From positions 4,174,684 through 4,238,683 of the forward strand of contig NZ_CP026004.1 of the NCBI RefSeq assembly GCF_003086895.1: DNA of 64,000 bases, in the 5' to 3' direction. This DNA is from Stenotrophomonas sp. ESTM1D_MKCIP4_1 (lineage in GTDB: Bacteria > Pseudomonadota > Gammaproteobacteria > Xanthomonadales > Xanthomonadaceae). Position numbers and translations under genes: made by a program. Positions 8,583-18,382 of this stretch are shown piece after piece. The notes under the pieces are model-generated. The model saw only the letters and a list, made by a program, of their open reading frames with translations. It was not told where the DNA came from and did not search any database. Each line of letters begins with the position of its first letter. Within the stretch, counting starts at the first letter, position 1.

Positions 8583-10247
8583 ATGGCCCCGCAGACCGCA
8601 GTACGCCCTTCCTACGATGAAGCCCGCGACCGCTTCGATATCGCGCAGTGGCAGGCCCGCTTCCAGGGCCGCCTGGACGAGGGCCTCAACGCCTGCGTGG
8701 AGTGCTGCGACCGCTACTGCGGAAGTGATCGGCTGGCCCTGCGCTGGATCGACGCACACGGTGCGCTGCACCTGTACACCTTCGATGACCTGCGCGATGC
8801 CGCCGCACGCGCCGCGCAGGTGCTGCGTGCGGCCGGCGTCGGCCCGGGCGATGTGGTGGCCGGGCTGCTGCCGCGCACGCCGGATCTGCTGGCCACCATC
8901 CTCGGCACCTGGCGGATCGGCGGGGTCTACCAGCCCCTGTTCACTGCGTTCGGCCCCAAAGCCATCGAAAGCCGCCTGCAAACCGGCCACACCCGGCTGC
9001 TGGTGACCGACGGTGCGCATCGCAGCAAGCTGGACGAACTCGATGCCTGCCCACAGGTCGCAACCGTGCTGGCACCGGGCCAGACACTGCGCGCGGGTGA
9101 CATCGACTGGCGCGCCGGCACCGCAGCAGCGGCACCCACGCTTGAGCCCGTGCTGCTGCCCGGCGATGCACTGATGGCACTGCTGTCGACCTCCGGCACC
9201 ACCGGCAGCCCCAAGGGAGTGCCCGTGCCGCTGCGCGCGATGATGGCCTTTGCCAGCTACATGGAACTGGCCGTGGACCTGCGTGCGGACGACGTGTTCT
9301 GGAACATCGCCGACCCTGGCTGGGCCTACGGGCTGTACTACGCAGTGATCGGCCCGCTCATGCTGGGCCAGGCCACCACCTTCAGCGAGGCCGGCTTCAG
9401 CGTGCACGGCCTGAACACCATCATCGGCCAGCTGGGGGTGACCAACCTGGCCGGCTCCCCCACCGCGTACCGGCAGATCATCGCCGCCGGGCCGCAGGCC
9501 AGTGCCGGCATCAAGGGCCAGCTGCGCGTGGTCAGCAGCGCCGGTGAACCGCTGAACCCGGAGATCGCCCGCTGGTTTGCCGAACACCTGCAGACCACCG
9601 TGCTGGACCACTACGGGCAGACCGAAACCGGGATGGTGGTGAACAATCACCATGCCCTCGCCCACCACGTACGCCCCGGCTCGTCGGGCTTTGCGATGCC
9701 GGGCTACCGCGTGGCGGTGCTGGACGAACAGGGCAACGAGCTGCCACCGCGCACGCCGGGCATCCTGGCGGTGGACCTGCGGCAGTCGCCCATCATGTGG
9801 TTCACCGGCTACTACCAGGCCGAAACCCCGGCCATTGCCGATGGCTACTACCGCACGGGCGATTCGGTGGAGTGCGAGGACGATGGCTCGATCAGTTTCA
9901 TCGGCCGCTCCGACGATCTCATCACCTCATCCGGCTACCGCATCGGGCCGTTCGATGTGGAGAGCGCGCTGATGGAACATCCGTCCGTGGCCGAAGCCGC
10001 GGTGATCGGCGTGCCCGATCCGGAGCGGACCGAGATCGTCAAAGCGTTCGTGATCCTGCGTGATGGGTTCGAGGGCAGCGACGCGCTGGCGCACGAACTG
10101 CAGCAGCACGTGCGCCATCGCCTGTCCGCGCATGCCTACCCGCGCCAGGTGGAGTTCGTGGTGCAGGTGCCGAAGACGCCCAGCGGCAAAGTGCAGCGGT
10201 TCCTGCTGCGCCAGGCCGAGATCGAGAAGCAGGCGGCGGCCGGCTGA
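8583..10247 (+). CDS. Acyl-CoA synthetase, AMP-forming
   Basis: 554 residues. I start at ATG 8583, which has GGAG six bases upstream, rather than at an upstream frame extension from 8502. It belongs to the ANL adenylate-forming superfamily and should convert a carboxylic acid, ATP and CoA to acyl-CoA, AMP and PPi. Motifs: phosphate-binding TSGTTGSPKG (about residues 203-212), DHYGQTETGM, GYYRTGDSVE, hinge and C-terminal domain SSGYRIGPFDVESALM, and the catalytic lysine in PKTPSGKVQRFLL near the end. The overall layout is like acetyl-CoA synthetase/medium-chain ACSM enzymes. The convergent atoE-type transporter hints at a short-chain acid substrate. Confidence 0.85.
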   Translation: MAPQTAVRPSYDEARDRFDIAQWQARFQGRLDEGLNACVECCDRYCGSDRLALRWIDAHGALHLYTFDDLRDAAARAAQVLRAAGVGPGDVVAGLLPRTPDLLATILGTWRIGGVYQPLFTAFGPKAIESRLQTGHTRLLVTDGAHRSKLDELDACPQVATVLAPGQTLRAGDIDWRAGTAAAAPTLEPVLLPGDALMALLSTSGTTGSPKGVPVPLRAMMAFASYMELAVDLRADDVFWNIADPGWAYGLYYAVIGPLMLGQATTFSEAGFSVHGLNTIIGQLGVTNLAGSPTAYRQIIAAGPQASAGIKGQLRVVSSAGEPLNPEIARWFAEHLQTTVLDHYGQTETGMVVNNHHALAHHVRPGSSGFAMPGYRVAVLDEQGNELPPRTPGILAVDLRQSPIMWFTGYYQAETPAIADGYYRTGDSVECEDDGSISFIGRSDDLITSSGYRIGPFDVESALMEHPSVAEAAVIGVPDPERTEIVKAFVILRDGFEGSDALAHELQQHVRHRLSAHAYPRQVEFVVQVPKTPSGKVQRFLLRQAEIEKQAAAG

Positions 10248-10264
10248 CGTTGCGTGGTGATCTC

Positions 10265-10340
10265 TGGGGTCAGAGCCCTTCCCACGGAAGGGATCTGACC
10301 CCAGGGTCGGATCCTCTCCGGCGGAGAGGCTCTGACCCCA
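10265..10340. repeat. Two adjacent TGGGGTCAGAGCC palindromes
   Basis: Two imperfect inverted repeats lie end to end (10265-10303 and 10304-10340), each with outer arms GGGGTCAGA/TCTGACCCC and GC-rich inner stems. They separate the convergent acyl-CoA synthetase and atoE genes and could act as a terminator. A related copy is at 11904-11945. They lack GTAG, so they are a repeat family distinct from SMAG. Confidence 0.75.
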
Positions 10341-10358
10341 CATGAGCCCCGGATCTGC

Positions 10359-11783
10359 CTACGGCATCACCGGCGGCACATAGGCCAGGGTCATGCCCAG
10401 CAGCCACAGCAGGCCCAGCACCAGCGGGATATGCACCAGCAGCTGGATGAAGGTGAAGCCGACGATGTCGCGGGCCTTCAGACCCAGCACGCCCAGCAGC
10501 GGCAGCATCCAGAACGGATTGATGAGGTTCGGCAGCGCCTCTGCCGCGTTGTAGACCTGCACCGCCCAGCCCAGATGCGCCTTCAGTTCATTGGCGGCCT
10601 GCATCACGTACGGCGCTTCAATGATCCACTTGCCACCACCGGACGGCACGAAGAAACCCAGCACCGCCGAATAGACGCCCATCACCAGGGCGAAGGTATC
10701 GGTGCTTGCCACGTGCACGAACAGGCTGGACAGGCGATGCGCCAACGTCTGCCCGTCACCGCCGGCCGCATGGGTGAGGATCATCGCGATGCCGCCGTAC
10801 AGCGGGAACTGGATGAGCACGCCCGTGGTGCTGGGCACCGCCTTGGCCACCGCGTTGAGGAAGCTGCGCGGGCGCCAGTGCAGCAGCAGGCCCAGCGAAA
10901 TGAACAGGAAGTTGTAGGTGTTGAGGTTGGCGATGGCGGTGACCACCGGCTTGTTGGCGAATTCGTTGAACAGCCAGCCGAAGGCCAGCAGCGAGAGCAG
11001 CACGGTCAGCAGCGGGCTGTATTCCAGCCACTCACCCGGCCGCGTGCGCCGCTGCAGCGGCTCGGGCTCAGCCTGTGCGGCGCCGGGGAAATCCTCAGCG
11101 GTGCGCGCACTGCCTGCGGCCGGTGCGGTCAGCCAGGCCACCAGCAGCGAGACCAGGATCAGCGCGGCCGTCAGCGCGATCGACTGCCACAGGAAGATGG
11201 TTTCGGTGAAGGGCAGCACGCCGGTGATTTCCACCAGACCGGGCGGCATGCTGGCCGGGTTGGCCTGCAGCTGTGCAGCCGACGAGCTCAGGCCCATCGC
11301 CCACACCGCACCCAGGCCCAGGTAAGCAGATGCACCGGCAGCGCGATAATCCATGCGCAGTTCGGTGCGGCGGGCGAGCGCGCGCACCAGCAGGCCACCG
11401 AACACCAGCGAGAAGCCCCAGCTGAGCAGCGAGGCCAGCATGCTGACCAGGCCGACATACACCACCGCGCCACGGCCGGTGCGGGGTACCCGCGCGAGGA
11501 AATCGATGAAGCGCGCCACTACCGGCGCCGTAGCCAGCGCATAGCCGCCGATGACCACGAAGGCCATCTGCATGGTGAAGGGGATCAGGCTCCAGAAGCC
11601 ATCGCCGAAGGCGCTGGCCGTGGCCTGCGGGGTCGAGCCGAAGCCCATGGCCGCCACCGCGACGATGACCACGCCCAGCACCGCAAACACGTACGCGTCC
11701 GGGAACCACTTTTCCGCCCACGCGGCCGAGCGCAGCGCTGCGCGCGCCATCCAGCCGTCCTGAACTGCTGCCGTCGAGGCCAT
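10359..11783 (-). CDS. atoE: Short-chain fatty acid transporter, AtoE family
   Basis: 474 residues and strongly hydrophobic, with roughly a dozen membrane segments. The sequence reads as the AtoE/TIGR00366 family: WAEKWFPDAYVFAVLGVVIV near the start, GFWSLIPFTMQMAFVVIGG, SWGFSLVFGGLLVR, and the conserved C-terminal region VPSGGGKWIIEAPYVMQAA. Family members move short-chain fatty acids such as acetoacetate or butyrate across the inner membrane. It converges on an acyl-CoA synthetase gene, so the two may serve uptake and activation of the same acids, although they are not one transcript. Start ATG 11783. Confidence 0.85.
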   Translation of the reverse strand: MASTAAVQDGWMARAALRSAAWAEKWFPDAYVFAVLGVVIVAVAAMGFGSTPQATASAFGDGFWSLIPFTMQMAFVVIGGYALATAPVVARFIDFLARVPRTGRGAVVYVGLVSMLASLLSWGFSLVFGGLLVRALARRTELRMDYRAAGASAYLGLGAVWAMGLSSSAAQLQANPASMPPGLVEITGVLPFTETIFLWQSIALTAALILVSLLVAWLTAPAAGSARTAEDFPGAAQAEPEPLQRRTRPGEWLEYSPLLTVLLSLLAFGWLFNEFANKPVVTAIANLNTYNFLFISLGLLLHWRPRSFLNAVAKAVPSTTGVLIQFPLYGGIAMILTHAAGGDGQTLAHRLSSLFVHVASTDTFALVMGVYSAVLGFFVPSGGGKWIIEAPYVMQAANELKAHLGWAVQVYNAAEALPNLINPFWMLPLLGVLGLKARDIVGFTFIQLLVHIPLVLGLLWLLGMTLAYVPPVMP

Positions 11784-11872
11784 CGCCTACCCTCCCAGGT
11801 TCGATGGACCGATTCTGGGCGGTGGGGTGCAGGCTGTCAGCCACCTATTGGTCGTAGGTGGCGCGCCTGACG

Positions 11873-11895
11873 GTAGTGCCGGCCGCTGGCCGGCA
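11873..11895. repeat. SMAG palindrome (GTAGTGCCGGCCGC subfamily)
   Basis: GTAGTGCCGGCCGCTGGCCG followed by GCA, a near-perfect palindrome upstream of atoE. A small 7-bp inverted repeat CCACCTA/TAGGTGG lies just before it at 11841-11861. Confidence 0.75.
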
Positions 11896-11903
11896 ATCCG
11901 GGA

Positions 11904-11945
11904 TGGGGTCAGAGCCCTTTCCCGATGGGAAAGGGATCCGACCCC
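11904..11945. repeat. TGGGGTCAGAGCC palindrome
   Basis: The same repeat family as at 10265-10340: arms TGGGGTCAGAGCCC and GGATCCGACCCC with an inner CCCTTTCCC/GGGAAAGGG stem. It lies immediately behind ubiA and could end its transcript. Confidence 0.7.
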
Positions 11946-11951
11946 GGGCGA

Positions 11952-12845
11952 TCAGCGCAGCGCCAGATCCACGGCGATGCCGGCGAACAGGGCCGCGCCC
12001 ACCCAGTTGTTGTGCAGGAAGGCCTTGAAGCATGGGCCGCGCTCGCGGTGGCGGCAGATCCAGAACTCGTACACCACCAGCACCGTGGCGACCGCCACGC
12101 CGGCCAGGTAACAGCCCCCCAGCCCGCCGCGCACGCCGACCAGGGCCATCGTGGCCAGGAACAGCGCGTACAGCACGCCCTGGATGACCAGATCCAGCTC
12201 GCCAAAGAGGATGGCGGTGGAGTGCGAACCCATCTTCAGATCGTCCTCGCGGTCGACCATGGCGTACCAGGTGTCATAGGCGGTGGACCACAGGATGTTG
12301 CCCGCGTACAGCAGCCAGCCCAGCATGGGCACCTCGCCCTGCACCGCCGCGAAGGCCATCGGAATGCCCCAGCCGAAAGACAGGCCCAGGTAGACCTGCG
12401 GCAGATGGGTGTAGCGCTTCAGGTAGGGATAGCTGGCCGCCAGGAACACGCCGATGAAGCTCAGGCCGATGGTCAGCCCGTTCAGCGTAAGCACCAGGCC
12501 GAACGCCACCAGCATCAGCACGGCGAACAGCACCAGCGCCGCGCGGCCGCTGATCGCACCGGTGGCCAGCGGGCGCGACTTGGTGCGCTCCACGTGCGGG
12601 TCCAGCCAGCGGTCGGCGTAATCGTTGATGACGCAGCCGGCGGATCGGGTGAGCCACACACCCGCGGTGAACACGAACAGCGTCCACAGTGGGGGCAGGC
12701 CGCCGGACGCCAGCCACAGCGCCCACCAGGTGGGCCAGAGCAGCAGCAGGGTGCCGATCGGGCGATCGGCGCGCATCAGGGACCAGTAGTGACGCCAGCG
12801 CGGCGTCGGCGCCGGGTGTGGCGCGGAAAGGGGGGTGTCAGCCAT
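11952..12845 (-). CDS. ubiA: 4-hydroxybenzoate octaprenyltransferase
   Basis: 297 residues from ATG 12845; a TTG-started extension upstream is less likely, because E. coli UbiA is about 290 residues. This integral inner-membrane enzyme attaches the polyprenyl tail to 4-hydroxybenzoate in ubiquinone synthesis. Both Asp-rich prenyl-diphosphate/Mg sites are visible: [16 protein letters not shown] and [17 protein letters not shown], with about eight hydrophobic segments around them. The early [18 protein letters not shown] is typical of UbiA. It stands alone between a repeat and the wzc terminator; ubiC is not visible. Confidence 0.95.
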   Translation of the reverse strand: MADTPLSAPHPAPTPRWRHYWSLMRADRPIGTLLLLWPTWWALWLASGGLPPLWTLFVFTAGVWLTRSAGCVINDYADRWLDPHVERTKSRPLATGAISGRAALVLFAVLMLVAFGLVLTLNGLTIGLSFIGVFLAASYPYLKRYTHLPQVYLGLSFGWGIPMAFAAVQGEVPMLGWLLYAGNILWSTAYDTWYAMVDREDDLKMGSHSTAILFGELDLVIQGVLYALFLATMALVGVRGGLGGCYLAGVAVATVLVVYEFWICRHRERGPCFKAFLHNNWVGAALFAGIAVDLALR

Positions 12846-12890
12846 GGCGATAGGATACTCCTGCGCTGGCGGGAGGGCCGCGCTGGGCTG

Positions 12891-12929
12891 CAAAAGACAG
12901 GGCCCGATGCGCCTTCGCGCACCGGGCCC
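12891..12929 (-). terminator. Terminator behind wzc
   Basis: On the minus strand a 13-bp stem (GGGCCCGGTGCGC paired with GCGCATCGGGCCC, one G-U pair) with a 4-base loop is followed by TGTCTTTTG. It lies 24 bp behind the wzc stop codon. Confidence 0.75.
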
Positions 12930-12952
12930 CGGTGTCCTGCCCAGCGAAAAGA

Positions 12953-15187
12953 TCAGGCCTTTTCGTCGGACTTGTACTCGTAGTAGCCGTAGCTGTAATA
13001 GCCGGTGGCACGCTTCTCGACCGCGTTGAAGATCGCACCCTTGATCTGCACGCCGTTCTGCTCGAAGCGCTGCAGCGTCAGTTCGATTTCCTTGGCCTGG
13101 TTCACGCCGAAACGGGTGACCAGCAGGCTCGAGCCCGCGTGGGTGGCAACCAGCGCCGGATCGGTCACGGCCAGGATCGGCGGCGTATCGACGATCACCA
13201 GGTCGTACTTGCCGGACATGTCCTGCAGCAGCTGCGCGAAGCGCGGGTGCATCAGCAGTTCGGCCGGGTTCGGCGGAATGTCACCACGCACCATGTAGTG
13301 CATGTTGTCCAGACCGGGTACCGGATGGATCACGTCGTCGACCGTCAGCTTGCCGCCCAGCACGTCAGACAGGCCCTTCTGGTGCGACACACCCAGGATC
13401 TTGTGCAGGGTGCCCTTGCGCATGTCGGCGTCGATGACCAGCACGCGCTGGCCGGCCTGCGCGATGACCGCGGCCAGGTTGGTGGACACGAAGGTCTTGC
13501 CCACGCCCGGGCGCGGGCCCGAGATGGTCAGGATGTTGTTCTTCGCTTCCAGCATGGCGAAGTGCAGGCTGGTACGCAGGCTGCGCAGCGCTTCCACGGT
13601 CGGATCGGCCGGGGCGGTCACCGCCAGCAGGTGCTGGCGCCCGTCTGCAATCACACGTGTACCGTGCTTGCCCTTGCGCAGCTTGGGCAGCGTGTTCGAC
13701 ACGCTGAGCGGGATCGCGGCGTAGACCGGCAGGCCCAGGGCCTCGATGTCCGCCGGGTCTTCGATGCCCGGGTTGAGCATGCGCTGCAGGAAGACGAAGG
13801 CGACCGAGAGGAAACCGCCGAGTAGCGTGGCGATGATTACGATCAGGGCCTTGCGGGGCTTGACCGGATGCGCAATGTCAACGACCGCGTTATCGACGAT
13901 GCGCACATTGCCCACAGTACCAGCGCGGGCCACATCCAACTGCTGGGCCTGGTTAAGTAGAGCGGTATAAAGTTCGTTACTGACTTGCAAATCGCGAGTC
14001 AGCCGCAGTAGCTCCTGCTGAGTATCCGGCAGTCCACTAACTTCCTTCCTGAAACCTGCCTTCCGCCCTTCCAAATCGCCCATCTGCTTGAGGAGCGCAC
14101 GATATGCGGGATGCTCGCGGGTAAAGCTGCGATCCATCTCTGCCTGCTTCAGCCTCAGCTGCTGGATGCTGGCTTCAACAGCAACTTCCTGCTCCAACAG
14201 ACCCTTGGTCTGCATGGTGATGTCAACCGAATTAGCCTTCGACTGATAGGCTGTCATCGCAGACTGAGCCTCTTCCACCTGCTTGCGCACGGTAGGAAGC
14301 TGCTCCTTCACAAAATGCAACTGCGCGGCAGCCTCGGCGGATCCGCGATCCACGTTCTGCCTCACGTACGCGTCAGCCACACGTTGAACCACCGCCTCCG
14401 CGCGAAGGGGGTCAGTGTCTTCGTATGTCAGCTGCAGGATGCCTGAGTCCTTGCCCGACTCAGTCGCGGCGATGCTCTCCTGGAGTTCAGTCAGGAGGTC
14501 AAGACGCCTCAACTTAGAAACCGCGAACTCCGTGCCCGCATTGGCACGAAGCTCTTCAACCTCGATTACAACCCCTTTGCCTTGAGCAGAAACTCCAGCG
14601 ATGCCGTGAACCAATTCGTTACCATCGGCATCGAAGAGAACGTAGCCCTTGCCATCATCATTGGTTTTGAGGGTGAGTTCCTCTCCAATCATCGCAGGCG
14701 GCACATTCAGACGACCAACGCGAAGGCGCTCGCCTCCCCAGCCATACTTGGAAAGGCCGAACCTGGGCGGAGCCACACCCTCTGGCACCTCCGGTCTGAA
14801 CCGCCGGGCAAAGAAATTGCCGACCAGTGGCATCCGCTTCGCGTCGATCTGGGTCTCAAGGTTGAGCTGGTCCACAGCCGTACCAATCACAGCTCTGGAC
14901 GTCAGCAATGCAACCTCCGTCGTTGCAGCGGTACTGCTACCGCCAAGCGAGGACGAAAGGTCCGACAGCCCTGGAATGCTGGGCACCTTCGACTCAACCT
15001 GCACCATCGCCTGAGCTTGATACACGGGGGCAGCAAGTAGCGCATAGGCGACGCCAACGGCGCAGAACACTGCCGTGGTCCCAACAATCCACCATTTGCG
15101 ATCAATCAAGACGCCAAAGAGTTCGCGCAGGTCAATTTCATCTTCCTTGACTGCTCGGGATTCCGTATGTCTAGTCATTGCGTCCAT
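12953..15187 (-). CDS. wzc: Polysaccharide co-polymerase and tyrosine autokinase (Wzc type)
   Basis: 744 residues. It sets chain length and drives polymerisation/export of capsule or exopolysaccharide at the inner membrane. Order: N-terminal Wzz-type region with a membrane helix ([20 protein letters not shown]), long coiled periplasmic region, second membrane helix ([20 protein letters not shown]), then a BY-kinase with Walker [10 protein letters not shown] (about 557-565), Walker A' [11 protein letters not shown], Walker [10 protein letters not shown], and a C-terminal Tyr cluster YYSYGYYEY for autophosphorylation. The partner Wza and phosphatase Wzb are not in this window. GC content changes inside the gene: the kinase end is high-GC, while upstream of about 13.9 kb it resembles the AT-richer cassette. 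Confidence 0.92.
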   Translation of the reverse strand: MDAMTRHTESRAVKEDEIDLRELFGVLIDRKWWIVGTTAVFCAVGVAYALLAAPVYQAQAMVQVESKVPSIPGLSDLSSSLGGSSTAATTEVALLTSRAVIGTAVDQLNLETQIDAKRMPLVGNFFARRFRPEVPEGVAPPRFGLSKYGWGGERLRVGRLNVPPAMIGEELTLKTNDDGKGYVLFDADGNELVHGIAGVSAQGKGVVIEVEELRANAGTEFAVSKLRRLDLLTELQESIAATESGKDSGILQLTYEDTDPLRAEAVVQRVADAYVRQNVDRGSAEAAAQLHFVKEQLPTVRKQVEEAQSAMTAYQSKANSVDITMQTKGLLEQEVAVEASIQQLRLKQAEMDRSFTREHPAYRALLKQMGDLEGRKAGFRKEVSGLPDTQQELLRLTRDLQVSNELYTALLNQAQQLDVARAGTVGNVRIVDNAVVDIAHPVKPRKALIVIIATLLGGFLSVAFVFLQRMLNPGIEDPADIEALGLPVYAAIPLSVSNTLPKLRKGKHGTRVIADGRQHLLAVTAPADPTVEALRSLRTSLHFAMLEAKNNILTISGPRPGVGKTFVSTNLAAVIAQAGQRVLVIDADMRKGTLHKILGVSHQKGLSDVLGGKLTVDDVIHPVPGLDNMHYMVRGDIPPNPAELLMHPRFAQLLQDMSGKYDLVIVDTPPILAVTDPALVATHAGSSLLVTRFGVNQAKEIELTLQRFEQNGVQIKGAIFNAVEKRATGYYSYGYYEYKSDEKA

Positions 15188-15828
15188 CTAAATTAGGGGA
15201 TCAGTCAGCGCCCCGGCGCGCCAAGCCTTCCACAATAGCTGGAATCCAGAAATCCCAGGAGCAGCATTGGAGTGCGCCTGATGACCCCAAACGGAGGGTT
15301 GAGAGCGTTCGCTCGCCGGCGGACAGGGCCGGAGCCTGAGAATCAAGCCTTGCAGTGTAACCCAAAGTCTGCCCATCCCGCAGGCCAAGTGCCCAAATTG
15401 AACAATCGCGCCGGGCGTGCGACCGCCCTCTTCTATTGAGACATACATCACACTTTTACCGGTAGTCATCTTCACTCCATCCAACGTCTCGCCCGTCGGG
15501 ACAGCCGCCACGCCCAACGCAGGTGTCAACGCATCCATTCCGGTCGCCTCCTTGCTGGAGTGCCCCAGCGGCGCGGCCATCAGAGCGACCCGCGGCCATT
15601 CATCATTTTCGGTTCCAAGTGCATGCAATAGCCGTGCCTACCACCCCTTGGCATGTAGTAGCATTAAAGAAATCTCACCTGAGATCGGTGGACGGTGCGT
15701 AGGCCGCGCTTGATGCCCGACAATCGAGGCGTGCAGCATTGACCACAATGGGGAAGTGGTTCACCGAATGCTGCAACGCTTATTCCCCAACTGTTTTACA
15801 GCTCAGATGTAACAAAAGGATTTTGATC
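15188..15828. other. Divergent control region of the polysaccharide cassette
   Basis: About 640 bases between wzc (minus) and ugd (plus). It must hold promoters for both. Open frames on both strands exist (for example 15628 to 15188 on the minus strand) but show no recognisable family, no signal peptide and no good ribosome site, so I do not call them. The last 60 bases before ugd are AT-rich, with AAAAGGA as its ribosome site. The size and eroded look are compatible with decayed former coding DNA. Confidence 0.5.
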
Positions 15829-16998
15829 ATGAAGATTGCCGTAGCCGGCACAGGCTATGTCGGCCTCTCCAATGCAGTACTTTTGGCCCAGCAGCACCAA
15901 GTGGTGGCCTTGGACATCAACCCGGAAAGGGTTGCCAAAATCAATTCTAGAACCTCTCCGATCGAAGACGCGGAAATTGAGGAGTTTTTTGCGGACAAAA
16001 AACTGGACCTCAGGGCGACCCTCGACTTCAAGGAAGCATATAAAGACGCTTCCTTCGTAATCGTGGCGACACCGACTGACTATAACCCGGTGACCAACTA
16101 CTTCGACACGAGTTCAGTTGAGTCAGTGATCAGCGACGTCCTTTCGGTCAATCCTGACGCCGTAATCATAATTAAATCCACCATTCCTGTGGGCTGCACC
16201 AACGAGCTGCGCCAGCGGCTCGGCAGCCCCAATGTCATCTTCTCGCCAGAATTTCTGCGTGAAGGCAAGGCGCTGTACGACAATCTGCATCCAAGTCGAA
16301 TCATAGTCGGCGAACGATCAGAAAGGGCAGCTCAATTCGCTCAGCTGCTGCAGGAAGGAGCAATCCGAAAGGATGTACCCTTGCTCTTTACCGACTCGAC
16401 CGAGGCCGAGGCAATCAAGCTGTTTGCCAACACCTACCTCGCAATGAGAGTCGCGTATTTCAACGAGCTTGATACATATGCGGCCACTCACGACCTGGAT
16501 ACGCGCCAGATCATTGAAGGAGTGAGCTTGGATCCACGGATTGGGGGTCACTACAACAACCCCTCGTTCGGCTATGGCGGCTACTGCCTGCCCAAGGACA
16601 CTAAGCAGCTTCTGGCGAACTATCGCGACGTACCCCAGAACCTGATTCATGCAATTGTGGAAGCGAATCGCACGCGTAAAGATTTCATCGCCGATGAGAT
16701 CATTCGCCGTAACCCGAGTGTGGTTGGCATCTATCGACTCGTCATGAAGGCTGGTTCGGACAACTTTAGAGCTTCTGCCATCCAGGGCGTCATGAAGCGA
16801 ATCAAAGCCAAAGGCATTCGCGTAATCATCCATGAGCCGGCCCTGAGCGAGACGCAATTCTACTCGTCTGAAGTTGTGAGCGATCTCGCCGAGTTCAAGG
16901 AACGCTCCGATGTAATCATCGCCAATAGGCTGTCGGAAGAGCTGTGCGATGTCTCGGAAAAGGTATATACGCGTGATCTTTTCGGCATTGATAGCTGA
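15829..16998 (+). CDS. ugd: UDP-glucose 6-dehydrogenase
   Basis: 389 residues, matching the short Ugd of enteric bacteria. It oxidises UDP-glucose twice with NAD to UDP-glucuronic acid, so the polymer made by this cassette probably contains glucuronic acid or a derivative. Visible: Rossmann motif [13 protein letters not shown] (residues 4-16), [18 protein letters not shown], and the active-site motif [12 protein letters not shown] with catalytic Cys253 and a following Lys. ATG 15829 is preceded by AAAAGGA; upstream in-frame ATGs at 15739 and 15748 lie in the control region. First gene of the plus-strand polysaccharide operon. Confidence 0.96.
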   Translation: MKIAVAGTGYVGLSNAVLLAQQHQVVALDINPERVAKINSRTSPIEDAEIEEFFADKKLDLRATLDFKEAYKDASFVIVATPTDYNPVTNYFDTSSVESVISDVLSVNPDAVIIIKSTIPVGCTNELRQRLGSPNVIFSPEFLREGKALYDNLHPSRIIVGERSERAAQFAQLLQEGAIRKDVPLLFTDSTEAEAIKLFANTYLAMRVAYFNELDTYAATHDLDTRQIIEGVSLDPRIGGHYNNPSFGYGGYCLPKDTKQLLANYRDVPQNLIHAIVEANRTRKDFIADEIIRRNPSVVGIYRLVMKAGSDNFRASAIQGVMKRIKAKGIRVIIHEPALSETQFYSSEVVSDLAEFKERSDVIIANRLSEELCDVSEKVYTRDLFGIDS

Positions 16999-17038
16999 AA
17001 TAGCACACCAAGCGAGACGTATGAGGCACTGAAGGCCG

Positions 17039-18382
17039 ATGTTAGTCAAACAGAATTTGCGAATGATCAAGCGCCTCGCCAAGTCAATTCCTGACACCGC
17101 GCGAGCTGCCCTTGGCGTATGGACACAGAAATGGCAGCGCAGCCCTTGGGAATCTGATCCCGTCGGCAAGCTGGAGACCTCTCCAATTCGCAACTACGGC
17201 TCCACGATTGATGGAGTCCAGGTCACGACGGTTACGCCGCCGAACGGACACTACATGACGACATTTTTCGATGTCTGTCCGTTTTCTCCGTCCGGCAACC
17301 TCGTCGCTGTTACCCGAGTACCATTCATAAACAGAATTCCTGTTCCGGGTGATAAAGCATTGGTATGCGTCATTGACCTCCGCACTGGCGAGACCAAGAC
17401 CGTGCATGAGACCGGCGGCTGGGGAGCACAGCTTGGAGCAAATGTTCAGTGGGGTTCAAGTGATCGCATACTCTTCTGCAATGACGCCATTGCCGGCACC
17501 GCGAAGGCGGTCCGAATCGACCTCGATAGCGGCCACCGGACTAGCCTAAATGGTCCGGTATACGGAACCGACCCCAAGCGCAGATATTCCTACTCCGCCG
17601 ACCTTCGACTTATCAATGCGCTAATACCGGGATATGGAATTCCCGAACATCCGTTTGATAAGTACAAACAGCCCGAGCGATGCAGTTCGTCGAATGGCCT
17701 GTGGAGAACCGACCTCGAAACAGGCGGGTGCGAGCTTGTTGCGTCAATGCGCGACATCGTCGCACAACTTAGCGACCAGGAAAAGCTAAGCAGGGGAAAG
17801 TATTTCCTTTTCAACGTGAAGGTTGATCCAACAGGAACCAAGCTTCTTCTTGTTATTTTCGTAAAGGAGATCCCCGGCAGAGTCGGGCACGCATTGCAGT
17901 TAGTGACGACCGATCTTGATGGCAGAAATGCGCGACTGGTTGTTACGGATTCCGCATGGACGAAGGGAGGCCATCATCCCAACTGGAGTGCGGACGGCAG
18001 CGGAATTCTGATGAACCTCAAAATCGACGGAAAGATGCGGTTTGTCAACATATCACCTGATGACGGCTCAATTGGTCTAGTCGGCGGAGAGGCTAAGGGA
18101 AGCGGCCACCCTACGCTGCACTCGAGCGGAAAGTACGTTCTGACAGATTCATATATATCAGAAGGATTCAGGGACAACCAGGGAAATGTCCCACTCCGCC
18201 TGATCGACGCAGCAAAAGGAACAGAGCGCAGCATCTGCAAGATATTCACGAAAAACTTGGACGGCCCTCGTCGTATCGACCCACATCCAGCATGGGACAT
18301 GAACTACCAACGAATCGCGTTTAACGGAATTGTTGACGGGTTTCGCCAAGTAATGATTGCCGACCTCTCGAAAATAGTCTGA
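17039..18382 (+). CDS. Cytoplasmic beta-propeller protein of the polysaccharide cassette (TolB/oligogalacturonate-lyase-like)
   Basis: 447 residues. Propeller-blade signatures recur: CPFSPSGNLVAVTRVPF, KVDPTGTKLLLVIFV, HHPNWSADGSGILMNLKID, HPTLHSSGKYVLTDSY and DPHPAWDMNYQRIAFNGI. His residues precede the blade turns in the last three, as in the metal site of oligogalacturonate lyases (PL22, seven-bladed propellers). There is no signal peptide or membrane helix, so it is probably cytoplasmic. It lies 40 bp behind ugd and its stop overlaps the flippase start. It could be an uronide lyase acting on intracellular oligosaccharides or a non-catalytic assembly factor; I cannot decide. Confidence 0.6.
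   Translation: MLVKQNLRMIKRLAKSIPDTARAALGVWTQKWQRSPWESDPVGKLETSPIRNYGSTIDGVQVTTVTPPNGHYMTTFFDVCPFSPSGNLVAVTRVPFINRIPVPGDKALVCVIDLRTGETKTVHETGGWGAQLGANVQWGSSDRILFCNDAIAGTAKAVRIDLDSGHRTSLNGPVYGTDPKRRYSYSADLRLINALIPGYGIPEHPFDKYKQPERCSSSNGLWRTDLETGGCELVASMRDIVAQLSDQEKLSRGKYFLFNVKVDPTGTKLLLVIFVKEIPGRVGHALQLVTTDLDGRNARLVVTDSAWTKGGHHPNWSADGSGILMNLKIDGKMRFVNISPDDGSIGLVGGEAKGSGHPTLHSSGKYVLTDSYISEGFRDNQGNVPLRLIDAAKGTERSICKIFTKNLDGPRRIDPHPAWDMNYQRIAFNGIVDGFRQVMIADLSKIV

Noticed and set aside
15188..15628. 146-codon open frame on the minus strand directly upstream of wzc
   Set aside because: No recognisable family, no ribosome site or signal peptide, and odd composition; probably non-coding or a relic.
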